A stretch of DNA of 6,756 nucleotides from Rhodothermales bacterium (GCA_013003255.1 JABDJZ010000369.1:1-6756); one strand, 5' to 3'. Counted from the stretch's first letter, positions 1 through 6,414 are shown. Numbers and translations: made by a program. Notes: generated by a model not told the origin, from the sequence alone.

Positions 1-45
1 CAAGTGGTCCATGTTGGCACGCCCACGCATTCCACCCGTTCCCGG

Positions 46-79
46 CGGACTCGGGATCTGCCCTGCCTCCCCGAGTCCG
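46..79 (-). terminator. Perfect 10-bp inverted repeat downstream of the epimerase gene
   Basis: Positions 46-55 (CGGACTCGGG) and 70-79 (CCCGAGTCCG) are perfect reverse complements separated by a 14-nt loop. On the minus strand the hairpin begins about 20 nt after the stop codon of the epimerase gene, where a transcript end would be expected. No run of U follows the stem on either strand, so it is not a textbook intrinsic terminator. It could be a terminator-like or mRNA 3'-end stabilising hairpin. Nothing else convincing lies in positions 1-98: plus-strand frames are open but look like continuations of antisense shadows. Confidence 0.4.
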
Positions 80-98
80 AAGCCTCACAAAACCGGTG

Positions 99-1532
99 CT
101 ACCGGGCGTCTGCTCCGAAGCGGGCGCGAACCACGGCCGACCGATACCCGAATACCTTTCGCAGTTCGTCCTCGACAAAAAGGGCGTTGGCCACCCCTCC
201 GAGAGGCCCTGCCGGGGCGGCGTAAAAGACTGTATCGGTCATCAGCGTACCGTCCCCGTCGGGCTCAAACCTGTGTTCGTGCCACCAACTCGAGTAGGGC
301 CCCTGCAGCTGGGAGTCCACGAAGCGGCGGCCGGGTTCCCAGACATCGATCAGGGATGTCCATTTCAGGGGGACGGGCCCGACCTTCAGCCGGTAGCTGA
401 TGTGAACGCCCTCGTCCATCTGGTCCGGCATGTCGGTAATGCGGAACTGCATGGCGGAAGGCGTGATGAGGCCCAGATTCTCCGGTCTGGAGAAAAACGG
501 AAACACCTCTTCAATGGGTTGCGAGAGACGCACCTGCGTGGTCAGCGCATACTTGGGCGGGTTCTTCCTCAGGTACTCGGATTCGGGTAGGTCACCATCT
601 ACCGGGCGTGACTGGACGAAAGAGTTGTCGAGGAGGTCGGTCAGCGCGGCCCCCAGATTGCCGAATCGAAACGAGAAGCCCAGATCCGTGGATCGACGGG
701 GCAACACACGCTGACTACCCAGCAGCACCGAGGCGGCCTTGCCGAAGAGCGCTTTGACGGCCAAGGTGGGCACGGGCAGGAACGAAGGTCGGGACAACGT
801 TTGCCCAAGCGCGCGGGCAAAAGCCTTGAACGTCACCGGTTTCGGCGCTGCTCCGTTCAGGGGGCCGGTGTATGCCGAATTGACGACGGCCTCGGCCATC
901 ATCTCGACGAGGTCGTCGAGGTGAATCCAGGGCACGAACTGCTCGCCCGAGCCAATGGGGCCACCCAGGCCAAACTGGAATGGCAGGAGCATTTGGTCGA
1001 GCGCGCCGCCGCCTCGTCCAAGCACCACGCCGGTGCGAACCAGGACCACCCGAGTGCCGAAGGTCTCAGCCTTGAGTGCCGCTGTTTCCCAATCCACGCA
1101 GAGTTGCGCCAGAAAATCTGAGCCCGGATCCGCGTCTTCCTCCAGTTCTTCCGCGCCGCGGTCGCCGTAGTAGCCCACGGCGCTACCAGATACCAGCACG
1201 GATGGTGGAGAGTCCGCGCGCTCCATCAGGCCAACCAACCGTTCGGTCAGGTCAACCCGACTGCGTCTCAGCCGCCGCATCTTGGCATCGTCCCATCGTC
1301 CCCCAAGAATGGGTTCGCCGGCCAGGTTCACCACGGCATCCGCCCGGTCAAGGGCAGCGATCAGCGTTTCATCGTCTGAGGACGCGTCAAGTAGATCAGC
1401 CTCGAGGCCCAGCAGGGATCGACCCTTATCTACACTTCGCGTTAGCGCGGTCACTGAGTGGCCATCCCGGCGAAGACGCAAAACCAGCGCCCGCCCGATA
1501 AACCCCGTTCCGCCTGTCATGAAAACGTTCAT
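99..1532 (-). CDS. TIGR01777-type NAD(P)-dependent epimerase fused to a C-terminal SRPBCC domain
   Basis: The 477-residue protein has two domains. Residues 1-300 are an atypical short-chain dehydrogenase of the TIGR01777 (YfcH/SDR39U1) family. Visible marks are the dinucleotide-binding GGTGFIG (7-13), NLAGEPI (69-75), SGSAVGYYG (115-123) with the YYG typical of the family, PWIHLDDL (201-208), NGAAP (226-230), and a C-terminal DUF1731-like segment at about 250-300. Residues 325-470 resemble an SRPBCC/polyketide-cyclase hydrophobic-ligand fold (RLSQPIEEVFPFFSRPENL at 335-353, then W391, GRRFVD, and GTLMTD at 428-433). Stand-alone TIGR01777 proteins are about 300 residues, so the extra 150 or more are a genuine fusion. 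The exact reaction of this family is not known to me. It is transcribed divergently from the B12-type regulator across 70 bp, so shared light control is plausible. The ATG at 1532 fits because the Rossmann strand begins at residue 2; no Shine-Dalgarno precedes it. Confidence 0.9.
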   Translation of the reverse strand: MNVFMTGGTGFIGRALVLRLRRDGHSVTALTRSVDKGRSLLGLEADLLDASSDDETLIAALDRADAVVNLAGEPILGGRWDDAKMRRLRRSRVDLTERLVGLMERADSPPSVLVSGSAVGYYGDRGAEELEEDADPGSDFLAQLCVDWETAALKAETFGTRVVLVRTGVVLGRGGGALDQMLLPFQFGLGGPIGSGEQFVPWIHLDDLVEMMAEAVVNSAYTGPLNGAAPKPVTFKAFARALGQTLSRPSFLPVPTLAVKALFGKAASVLLGSQRVLPRRSTDLGFSFRFGNLGAALTDLLDNSFVQSRPVDGDLPESEYLRKNPPKYALTTQVRLSQPIEEVFPFFSRPENLGLITPSAMQFRITDMPDQMDEGVHISYRLKVGPVPLKWTSLIDVWEPGRRFVDSQLQGPYSSWWHEHRFEPDGDGTLMTDTVFYAAPAGPLGGVANALFVEDELRKVFGYRSAVVRARFGADAR

Positions 1533-1537
1533 AGCGC

Positions 1538-1545
1538 CAAATATA
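1538..1545 (-). promoter_or_regulatory. Candidate TAnnTTTG (-7) promoter box for the epimerase gene
   Basis: Read on the minus strand these bases are TATATTTG, a perfect match to the TAnnTTTG -7 box of Bacteroidota primary-sigma promoters. Only five bases separate it from the ATG at 1532, so initiation about 5-7 nt downstream would give a leaderless or nearly leaderless mRNA. I see no clear TTTG -33 box at the usual 19-20 nt spacing, which lowers confidence. Confidence 0.4.
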
Positions 1546-1561
1546 AACGCTTTGGACGTTT
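1545..1561. promoter_or_regulatory. Candidate operator: inverted repeat AAACG-N7-CGTTT
   Basis: Positions 1545-1549 (AAACG) and 1557-1561 (CGTTT) form a 5-bp inverted repeat with a 7-bp spacer in the middle of the divergent intergenic region. It lies directly upstream of, and touches, the minus-strand -7 box, so a bound protein would block the epimerase promoter. The arms are short and such repeats can occur by chance; assignment to the adjacent B12-type regulator is inference only. Confidence 0.25.
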
Positions 1562-1566
1562 CGGTG

Positions 1567-1595
1567 TTGTTATTTCGACCAAACCGTTCGATATT
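1567..1595 (+). promoter_or_regulatory. Candidate sigma70-like promoter of the carotenoid operon
   Basis: TTGTTA (1567-1572) and GATATT (1590-1595) each match four of six positions of the -35 and -10 hexamers and are separated by exactly 17 bp. Transcription would start around 1602-1603, on or next to the regulator's ATG, giving a leaderless transcript. This agrees with the absence of any Shine-Dalgarno before that ATG. The direct repeat TATTTC at 1571-1576 and 1592-1597 (21 bp apart, two helical turns) overlaps both elements and could be an operator for a head-to-tail binding regulator. Confidence 0.35.
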
Positions 1596-1602
1596 TCACA
1601 CC

Positions 1603-2496
1603 ATGGACGATTTGGTGACGACGAGTGAGGCAGCCGAGATAGCCGGAGTTGGTGTAAGCAGCATCAAGCGCTGGGCGGACCAGCAGCGCATCCGGGTGGT
1701 CCGCACGCCTGGAGGGCATCGCCGCGTGGACCGTGCAGATTTACTCCGATTCCTCCAGACCATGCGCAGTTCGGCAGGCGGGTATGAAATCGCCGGTCCG
1801 GGACGCGCCCGCTATCGCGGCGCTGGGGACGGATTGTCATCTCCCACGAGCCTCCGCCCCGGCGGAACAGGAGGTGAGGAGGCTGACGCCGGCGAGTATT
1901 GGGCAGACGCCATGCTCAAGGCGGATGTCTACGAACTGCAGGCCACCCTGCTCTCGGCCCGAAGTCGTCACGGATCCTGGAGCGCCGTTTCCGATGAGGC
2001 CATACGTGGCCTGGGGGTCATCGGCATGCGCTGGGCTCAGGGCACCCTTACCGTCATGGAAGAGCACGTGGCTTCCGAACGCCTATCCCGGGCGCTGTCG
2101 GCGATTGTCGCCACTATGCCGAGATCTCCGCTGGATCCCACGTGCATGTTGGCTAGCGTCGGCGGTGACCGGCATACACTAGGCCTTTCCTTCCTGCAGC
2201 TCTGCCTTCGTGAATCCGGCTGGCAGTCCCTGTGGGTTGGGGCGTCAACTCCGACGGAGGACCTCATTTCGACGGCCGCATCGGGCCGCATGGACATGAT
2301 TGCCCTTTCCGCCACGAGGGCCGCCCCGCGGGCGAACGAACTTCCGGCCCTGGCTCAGGCGGTGGGCAAAGCCTGTCATCGTTCCGGAACGAAGCTGGTC
2401 CTGGGAGGAAGTGGACCATGGCCCGATGCCACAGTCCATGGAACCCGCTTCCATTCGTTTGCGGACTTCAGTTCTTACCTGGAGGAAATCGCATGA
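1603..2496 (+). CDS. CarH/LitR-like B12-binding transcriptional regulator with BldC-like DNA-binding domain
   Basis: This 297-residue protein is a probable adenosylcobalamin-dependent, light-sensing repressor of the carotenoid operon. Residues 4-52 form a winged-helix MerR-superfamily domain with SIKRWADQQR (20-29) and RTPGGHRRVDRADLLRFL (34-51). That pattern resembles BldC/excisionase proteins more than the classical CarH head. A Gly/Pro-rich linker (55-97) follows. The helical bundle (98-172) carries W144-x9-E154-H155, the W-x9-EH signature of CarH-type sensors. The cobalamin domain (182-297) has D189-x-H191-x-x-G194, in which H191 would be the lower axial ligand and the usual Glu is Asp, then SAT (236-238) and LGGSG (267-271). 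The frame is open far upstream through the antisense of the epimerase gene, but ATG 1603 begins just before the DNA-binding domain and in the divergent gap. The stop overlaps crtI by ATGA. Light control is known for the family; here it is inferred. Confidence 0.88.
   Translation: MDDLVTTSEAAEIAGVGVSSIKRWADQQRIRVVRTPGGHRRVDRADLLRFLQTMRSSAGGYEIAGPGRARYRGAGDGLSSPTSLRPGGTGGEEADAGEYWADAMLKADVYELQATLLSARSRHGSWSAVSDEAIRGLGVIGMRWAQGTLTVMEEHVASERLSRALSAIVATMPRSPLDPTCMLASVGGDRHTLGLSFLQLCLRESGWQSLWVGASTPTEDLISTAASGRMDMIALSATRAAPRANELPALAQAVGKACHRSGTKLVLGGSGPWPDATVHGTRFHSFADFSSYLEEIA
2481..2485 (+). promoter_or_regulatory. Shine-Dalgarno site deciding the crtI start
   Basis: GGAGG lies 7 nt before the ATG at 2493, inside the last codons of the regulator gene. 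It supports that ATG over upstream in-frame starts beginning at 2232. Confidence 0.7.
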
Positions 2497-3989
2497 GCGG
2501 GTCCCGCACGGATGCCATCGTGATCGGAGCCGGGTTTGCCGGTATCGCGGCTGCCACCCGGCTGGCCATGCTGGGGCGTTCCGTCACGGTAGTCGAAAAG
2601 AACCAGACTCCGGGAGGCCGTGCGCGCGAGTTTGAGGTCGACGGATTCCGCTTTGACATGGGGCCCAGCTGGTACTGGATGCCCGAGGTCTTTGAGGAGC
2701 ATTTCCGGGATGCGGGGTCCTCAGTCGAGAAGCACCTGGATCTGGTCCGCCTCGACCCATCGTACCGCACGTGGTTTGCGCCGGGACCCGTGGACATCCC
2801 GGCTGGCACCGACGCTGTGGCGGACCTTTTCGAATCCATGGAGGAGGGAGCCGGCGAGAAGTTCAGGGACTTCATGGAAGAGGCCGGTCGCAAGTACCAC
2901 CTGGGAATGGGGCGTTTCGTTCGGCAGCCTGGACACTCCCCGGCAGAACTTCTGGACGTCACCGTCCTGCCGGAGATGATGCGGCTTTCCATGTTCAGCT
3001 CGCTGGCCCGGCACGTCCGCAAGAGGTTCTCCGACCCCCGAATCAGAAGCATCCTGGAATTCCCGGTCCTCTTTCTCGGGGGGCGCGCTGAGAGCATTCC
3101 GGCCATGTACAGCCTGATGAACTACGCAGACACCGCGTTGGGCACCTGGTATCCTCGCGGCGGAATGCATGAGATCGTCAAGGCCATGGTGTCGGTCGCC
3201 CGGGACCTGGGCGTGCGATTCAGGTTCGGAGCCCCCGTTGAGCAGGTGTTGGAGAAGGACGGACGCGCCTGCGGCGTGGTAGTCTCGGGAGAGACGCTGG
3301 AAGCGGACACCATCATTGCCGCGGCCGATTATCACCACGTGGAGCAAAACCTGTTGGCCGAGCGCTGGCGTCGCTACTCGGAAGCCTACTGGCAGAAGCG
3401 CGTCATGTCGCCCTCATCCATGTTGTTCTACCTCGGGCTGAACCGGCGGGTGGATGCGCTGGAGCATCACAACCTGTTCTTCGACGTCCCGTTCGAGCCG
3501 CACGCCAGGGTCATCTATGACCACCCGGCCTGGCCGGACAACCCGCTGTTCTACGTCTGTGCACCGTCCAGGACGGACCCGACGGTCGCGCCCGAGGGCT
3601 GCGAAAACCTGTTCGTCCTGGTGCCGCTGGCCGTTGGACTGGAGCACGACGATCAGGAGCGGGAGCGGCAGTTTGACATCGTGATGGACCGGATGCAGCA
3701 GCACCTGGGGGACGACCTGAGACCGTCGATCGTTGTGCGTCGAGACTATGCGCACCGCGAGTTCCAGAGCGACTACAACTCGTTCCGAGGGAATGCCTAT
3801 GGGCTGGCCAATACGCTGTCCCAGACGGCCTTCCTGAAGCCCAAGATGAAGAGCCGCCTGCCGGGGCTTTTCTTTGCCGGCCAGTTGACCACGCCCGGTC
3901 CTGGTGTGCCTCCAAGCTTGATCAGCGGCCAGATGGCAGCAAGCGAGGCCGACGTGTGGCTCGCCGGAATCGGCGGGGGAGGCAACTGA
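2493..3989 (+). CDS. crtI: Phytoene desaturase (CrtI)
   Basis: CrtI is the FAD-dependent desaturase that converts phytoene to lycopene at the membrane by successive desaturations. The 498-residue length is usual for the family. The N-terminal dinucleotide-binding fold is IGAGFAGIAAATRLA (11-25) ending at the ribose-binding VVEKN (33-37), followed by GGRA (41-44) and FRFDMGPSW (52-60). WYPRGGMHEIV (219-229) is the conserved mid-region of CrtI-type proteins. The C-terminus has GLFFAGQLTTPGPGVPPSLI (458-477), which matches the bacterial phytoene-dehydrogenase signature with its FAD-contacting glycine. The ATG overlaps the regulator's TGA and is preceded by GGAGG; the Rossmann strand begins eight residues in, so longer starts are excluded. 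The stop is 2 nt before crtB. The number of desaturation steps cannot be read from sequence, but a downstream lycopene cyclase and hydroxylase imply lycopene as product. Confidence 0.96.
   Translation: MSGSRTDAIVIGAGFAGIAAATRLAMLGRSVTVVEKNQTPGGRAREFEVDGFRFDMGPSWYWMPEVFEEHFRDAGSSVEKHLDLVRLDPSYRTWFAPGPVDIPAGTDAVADLFESMEEGAGEKFRDFMEEAGRKYHLGMGRFVRQPGHSPAELLDVTVLPEMMRLSMFSSLARHVRKRFSDPRIRSILEFPVLFLGGRAESIPAMYSLMNYADTALGTWYPRGGMHEIVKAMVSVARDLGVRFRFGAPVEQVLEKDGRACGVVVSGETLEADTIIAAADYHHVEQNLLAERWRRYSEAYWQKRVMSPSSMLFYLGLNRRVDALEHHNLFFDVPFEPHARVIYDHPAWPDNPLFYVCAPSRTDPTVAPEGCENLFVLVPLAVGLEHDDQERERQFDIVMDRMQQHLGDDLRPSIVVRRDYAHREFQSDYNSFRGNAYGLANTLSQTAFLKPKMKSRLPGLFFAGQLTTPGPGVPPSLISGQMAASEADVWLAGIGGGGN
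3976..3982 (+). promoter_or_regulatory. Shine-Dalgarno site for crtB
   Basis: GGGGAGG lies 9 nt before the ATG at 3992 and within the end of crtI, supporting ATG 3992 over the upstream in-frame ATG at 3956 and the internal ATG at 4013. Confidence 0.6.
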
Positions 3990-3991
3990 CC

Positions 3992-4846
3992 ATGGCGGCG
4001 ATCCTGGATAGAATGGCCATCTATCGGCGCATCTCGCTGGCCTCCAGTCGGGTGACCACCAAGACCTATTCGACATCGTTCTCCCTGAGCATCAGGGCGC
4101 TGTCGCCGGAACTCAGGGATGCCATCTACGCCGTCTACGGATTCGTACGGTTGGCGGACGAGATTGTGGACTCATTCCACGACTATGATCAGCAGACCCT
4201 CTTCGATCGCCTGCAGGTGGATCTGAACCGGGCGCTGGACGAGCGGATCAGTACCAATCCCATTCTCCACGCGTTTCAGTGGGCCTACCACGCCTACGGG
4301 ATTGACCGAAAGCACGTTGATCAGTTCATGCGGAGCATGTCCTGGGATCTGGATCGAACTGCGTATGACCGCGAGGGGTACGATGCGTACATCGTGGGCT
4401 CCGCCGAGGTGGTCGGTCTGATGTGCCTCAAGGTTTTCGTCCGCGGTGATCAGGCAGAGTATGATCGTCTGGAGCCCGCAGCCATTCGGCTCGGCGCGGC
4501 GTTCCAGAAAGTGAACTTCCTCAGGGATCTCAAAGAGGACTACCACGCACTCGGCCGCACCTACTTTCCGGGCGTGGAACTCGATTCGTTCGACGATGCC
4601 GCCAAGAAAGCCATCGAGGACGAGATCGAAGCGGATCTCGAGGAAGCCAAAAAAGGGATCGCGGAGTTGCCACGCGAAGCGCGCTTCGGGGTGCTGCTGG
4701 CCTACACCTATTACCGGCGTCTGCTGGATCGAATCAGGAAGGTCCCGAGCGCCGAGGTGCTGCACACACGGGTGCGCGTGCCGGACAGCCAGAAAGCGCT
4801 GTTGATGGCCAAGACCTGGATTCGTCACCGACTGAACCTGATATGA
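3992..4846 (+). CDS. crtB: Phytoene synthase (CrtB)
   Basis: CrtB condenses two geranylgeranyl diphosphates head-to-head to phytoene, the first committed carotenoid step. The 284-residue protein belongs to the all-helical squalene/phytoene synthase family. YSTSFSLSIRALSPELRDAI (26-45) matches the conserved substrate-flap start. The first aspartate-rich motif is DEIVD (56-60), preceded by YAVYGFVRLA. The second is NFLRDLKED (175-183), continuing into the family's GRTYFPG (188-194). Both Mg-diphosphate sites are therefore intact. Y137 of squalene synthases is not needed here, and the crt neighbours make phytoene the product rather than squalene; a C30 substrate cannot be strictly excluded from sequence alone. 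It starts 2 nt after crtI and its stop overlaps the next gene by ATGA, so translation is coupled on both sides. No GGPP synthase gene is in the window, so its substrate comes from elsewhere in the genome. Confidence 0.95.
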   Translation: MAAILDRMAIYRRISLASSRVTTKTYSTSFSLSIRALSPELRDAIYAVYGFVRLADEIVDSFHDYDQQTLFDRLQVDLNRALDERISTNPILHAFQWAYHAYGIDRKHVDQFMRSMSWDLDRTAYDREGYDAYIVGSAEVVGLMCLKVFVRGDQAEYDRLEPAAIRLGAAFQKVNFLRDLKEDYHALGRTYFPGVELDSFDDAAKKAIEDEIEADLEEAKKGIAELPREARFGVLLAYTYYRRLLDRIRKVPSAEVLHTRVRVPDSQKALLMAKTWIRHRLNLI

Positions 4847-5382
4847 GCAGTGCCTCCCGGACATGGCATCGATGGGTCCTGCTCGCATCCATGGTCTTTC
4901 CCCTTGCGGGCATGGTGCGTGCCCAGAGCGCCGACCAGTCCCCCGGCGACGACCCAAACCAGGGTTGGAGGGCCGACTTCCGCGCAGCGACAGATGATGA
5001 GGCGCAGGTCGAACTCCTTCGCAGTCTCGAACAATCGGATGACTCAACGTCTGTTCTGCGCGCCGGCTATCTGGCGGTGGCGCACCTGCTGGTCAGCGCG
5101 CAACGGCGAAACGTCTGGGCGAAGTGGCGCAGCTTCAGCAGGTGGACATCCCGATTGGACGCTCTAATCGAGCAACACCCGAATCAGCCCGAACTCCGCT
5201 TTCTGCGGGTCACCGTTCAGAGCAACGCGCCGCGGTTCCTTGGGTACGCGGACGCGTTGGAAGAGGACTGCGGAGCCGTTTCCCGGGCTCTTGAGGCGGG
5301 GATCTGGACGGATGACCCAGAGCACGAAGCATTCATTGATCGCATCACCAACGAAATCGAAGCATGCAGGCCCCAGAACTAG
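4843..5382 (+). CDS. Secreted small protein of unknown function within the carotenoid operon
   Basis: I do not recognise a named function for this 179-residue protein. Residues 1-27 look like a Sec signal peptide: basic start (R6, H9, R10), hydrophobic WVLLASMVFPLAGM (11-24), and a V-R-A cleavage site before Q28. The mature part is mostly helical in appearance, with AGYLAVAHLLVSA (74-86), a Trp/Arg-rich stretch with three Trp (90-101), and the segment ELRFLRVTVQSNAPRFLGYA (117-136) followed by LEED (139-142). There are two cysteines after cleavage (143 and 175). The 100-140 region has a TPR-like flavour. From memory, proteins with a similar RFLR..Q.N.P.FLGY segment accompany crtB in Bacteroidota, but I could not check this. 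It overlaps crtB by ATGA and idi by 19 bp, so it is embedded in the operon. Its export sets it apart from the cytosolic and membrane enzymes around it. A role in pigment placement or envelope assembly is speculation. Confidence 0.85.
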   Translation: MSSASRTWHRWVLLASMVFPLAGMVRAQSADQSPGDDPNQGWRADFRAATDDEAQVELLRSLEQSDDSTSVLRAGYLAVAHLLVSAQRRNVWAKWRSFSRWTSRLDALIEQHPNQPELRFLRVTVQSNAPRFLGYADALEEDCGAVSRALEAGIWTDDPEHEAFIDRITNEIEACRPQN

Positions 5383-5882
5383 AGCATCCGGTGGTGCTTG
5401 TTGACACCAACGACCGGCCCATTGGCGAGATGGGCAAGCTGGAGGTTCACGAACGTGGGCTGCTCCACAGGGCATTCTCCGTGTTTGTCTTCAACGACCG
5501 GGGAGAATTGATGCTGCAGCGTCGTGCCGAGAGCAAGTACCACAGCGGCGGACTCTGGTCAAATACCTGCTGCAGCCATCCCCAGCCAGGCGAGATCGTT
5601 CAGAACGCGGCACATCGGCGTCTCTGGGAGGAGATGCGCCTGGAGTGCGACATACAGCCCCACTTCACGTTCGTCTACAGGGCCGAGTTGGACCGGGGAC
5701 TTGTGGAACACGAGTATGATCACGTGTTTGTTGGCCGGACGGACCGAACCCCGGACCCGGATCCGGCAGAAGTCGCCGACTGGCGTTGGACGCCGGTCGA
5801 TGTGATTCGTCGGGAATTGGAGGAGCGGCCGGGAGACTTTACGTCCTGGTTCCGTATCTGCTTCGATCGCGCGGTCCGGTAA
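5364..5882 (+). CDS. idi: Isopentenyl-diphosphate delta-isomerase, type I
   Basis: Idi interconverts isopentenyl and dimethylallyl diphosphate in the cytosol, supplying prenyl units for carotenoid synthesis. The 172-residue Nudix-fold enzyme keeps every residue I can align with E. coli Idi: catalytic C70 in NTCCSHP (67-73; E. coli C67), metal ligands H29, H35, H72, E115 and E117 (E. coli H25, H32, H69, E114, E116), Y105 (Y104) and W162 (W161). The degenerate Nudix helix is visible as GEIVQNAAHRRLWEEMRL (76-93). The ATG lies 19 bp inside the preceding gene. It is favoured because the first beta strand VVLVDTNDRPIG begins at residue 10, and the next ATG (5430) would remove it. There is only a weak Shine-Dalgarno, so translation is probably coupled. 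It is the metal-dependent type I enzyme, not the flavin-dependent type II found in many other bacteria. Confidence 0.95.
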   Translation: MQAPELEHPVVLVDTNDRPIGEMGKLEVHERGLLHRAFSVFVFNDRGELMLQRRAESKYHSGGLWSNTCCSHPQPGEIVQNAAHRRLWEEMRLECDIQPHFTFVYRAELDRGLVEHEYDHVFVGRTDRTPDPDPAEVADWRWTPVDVIRRELEERPGDFTSWFRICFDRAVR

Positions 5883-5925
5883 CCGCACTGCTGGCACGCC
5901 AAGTAACAACCTGCCGTCAGAAACC

Positions 5926-6414
5926 ATGACCATCCTGGTCAACTTCCTGATAGTCCTCGGCACCTTCATGGCCATGGAGGCCGTGGCTTGGACCGCGCAC
6001 CGATACGTCATGCACGGGTTCATGTGGTGGGCTCACTATGACCACCACAACCACCAGCCGGGCTTCTTTGAGAAGAATGACATCTTCTTTTTGATCTTCG
6101 CCATTCCGAGCGCCTACTTCTTCATGACGGGCACCATGAATGGTGATTTCCGGCTCTGGATTGGATTCGGCATCTTGCTCTACGGCATCGCCTACGTGGT
6201 GGTGCACGACATCTTTATCCATCAGCGGGTGAAGCGCCTCCGCAAGACGGACAATGCCTACTTCATGGCCATCCGCAAAGCCCATCTGGTCCACCACAAA
6301 CACCTCGGGCCCGAGGATGGCGAATGCTTCGGCATGCTCCTGGCGCCGCCCCGGTTCTACCGGGAAGCCAAGGCCACGCTCGAGTCCCGTCAGAGGCAGA
6401 CTACGCTTACCTGA
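5926..6414 (+). CDS. crtZ: Beta-carotene hydroxylase (CrtZ), non-haem di-iron membrane enzyme
   Basis: CrtZ adds 3- and 3'-hydroxyls to the beta-ionone rings, turning beta-carotene into zeaxanthin through cryptoxanthin, in the inner membrane with O2. The 162-residue protein belongs to the fatty-acid hydroxylase/sterol desaturase superfamily. All histidine clusters are present: HRYVMH (25-30), HYDHH (37-41, the HxxHH box), HDIFIH (94-99) and HLVHH (120-124). An extra histidine at 43 and another at 126 flank the second and fourth clusters. EKNDIFF (49-55) is a CrtZ hallmark. Hydrophobic helices lie at about 3-21, 52-69 and 77-93. It follows idi by 43 nt, the largest gap in the operon, with no strong Shine-Dalgarno and no terminator-like hairpin. 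It shares its reading frame with the following cyclase, separated only by the TGA at 6412-6414. Confidence 0.94.
   Translation: MTILVNFLIVLGTFMAMEAVAWTAHRYVMHGFMWWAHYDHHNHQPGFFEKNDIFFLIFAIPSAYFFMTGTMNGDFRLWIGFGILLYGIAYVVVHDIFIHQRVKRLRKTDNAYFMAIRKAHLVHHKHLGPEDGECFGMLLAPPRFYREAKATLESRQRQTTLT

Noticed and set aside
1..30. Possible start of a second minus-strand gene (MRGRANMDHL...) running off the left edge
   Set aside because: Only ten codons are visible and there is no clear Shine-Dalgarno or recognisable motif, so it cannot be told from chance; sequence left of the window would decide.
96..590. Plus-strand open frames in 4-590
   Set aside because: They are antisense to the epimerase-SRPBCC gene and show no domain; high GC keeps several frames open.
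1282..1602. Upstream in-frame extension of the regulator gene (107 extra codons)
   Set aside because: It is antisense to the well-supported epimerase gene, adds Arg/Ser-rich low-complexity residues, and the DNA-binding domain begins right after ATG 1603.
2232..2492. Upstream in-frame extension of crtI (87 codons)
   Set aside because: It overlaps the B12-domain coding region in another frame; GGAGG and the ATGA overlap point to ATG 2493, and the Rossmann fold starts there.
2468..3347. Two minus-strand open frames of about 210 codons opposite crtI
   Set aside because: They show no motifs and have shadow-like composition, and the sense strand encodes a clear CrtI throughout.
4172..5047. Long minus-strand open frame (291 codons)
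   Set aside because: It lies opposite crtB and the secreted protein, has no recognisable domain, and is typical of antisense shadows in GC-rich DNA.
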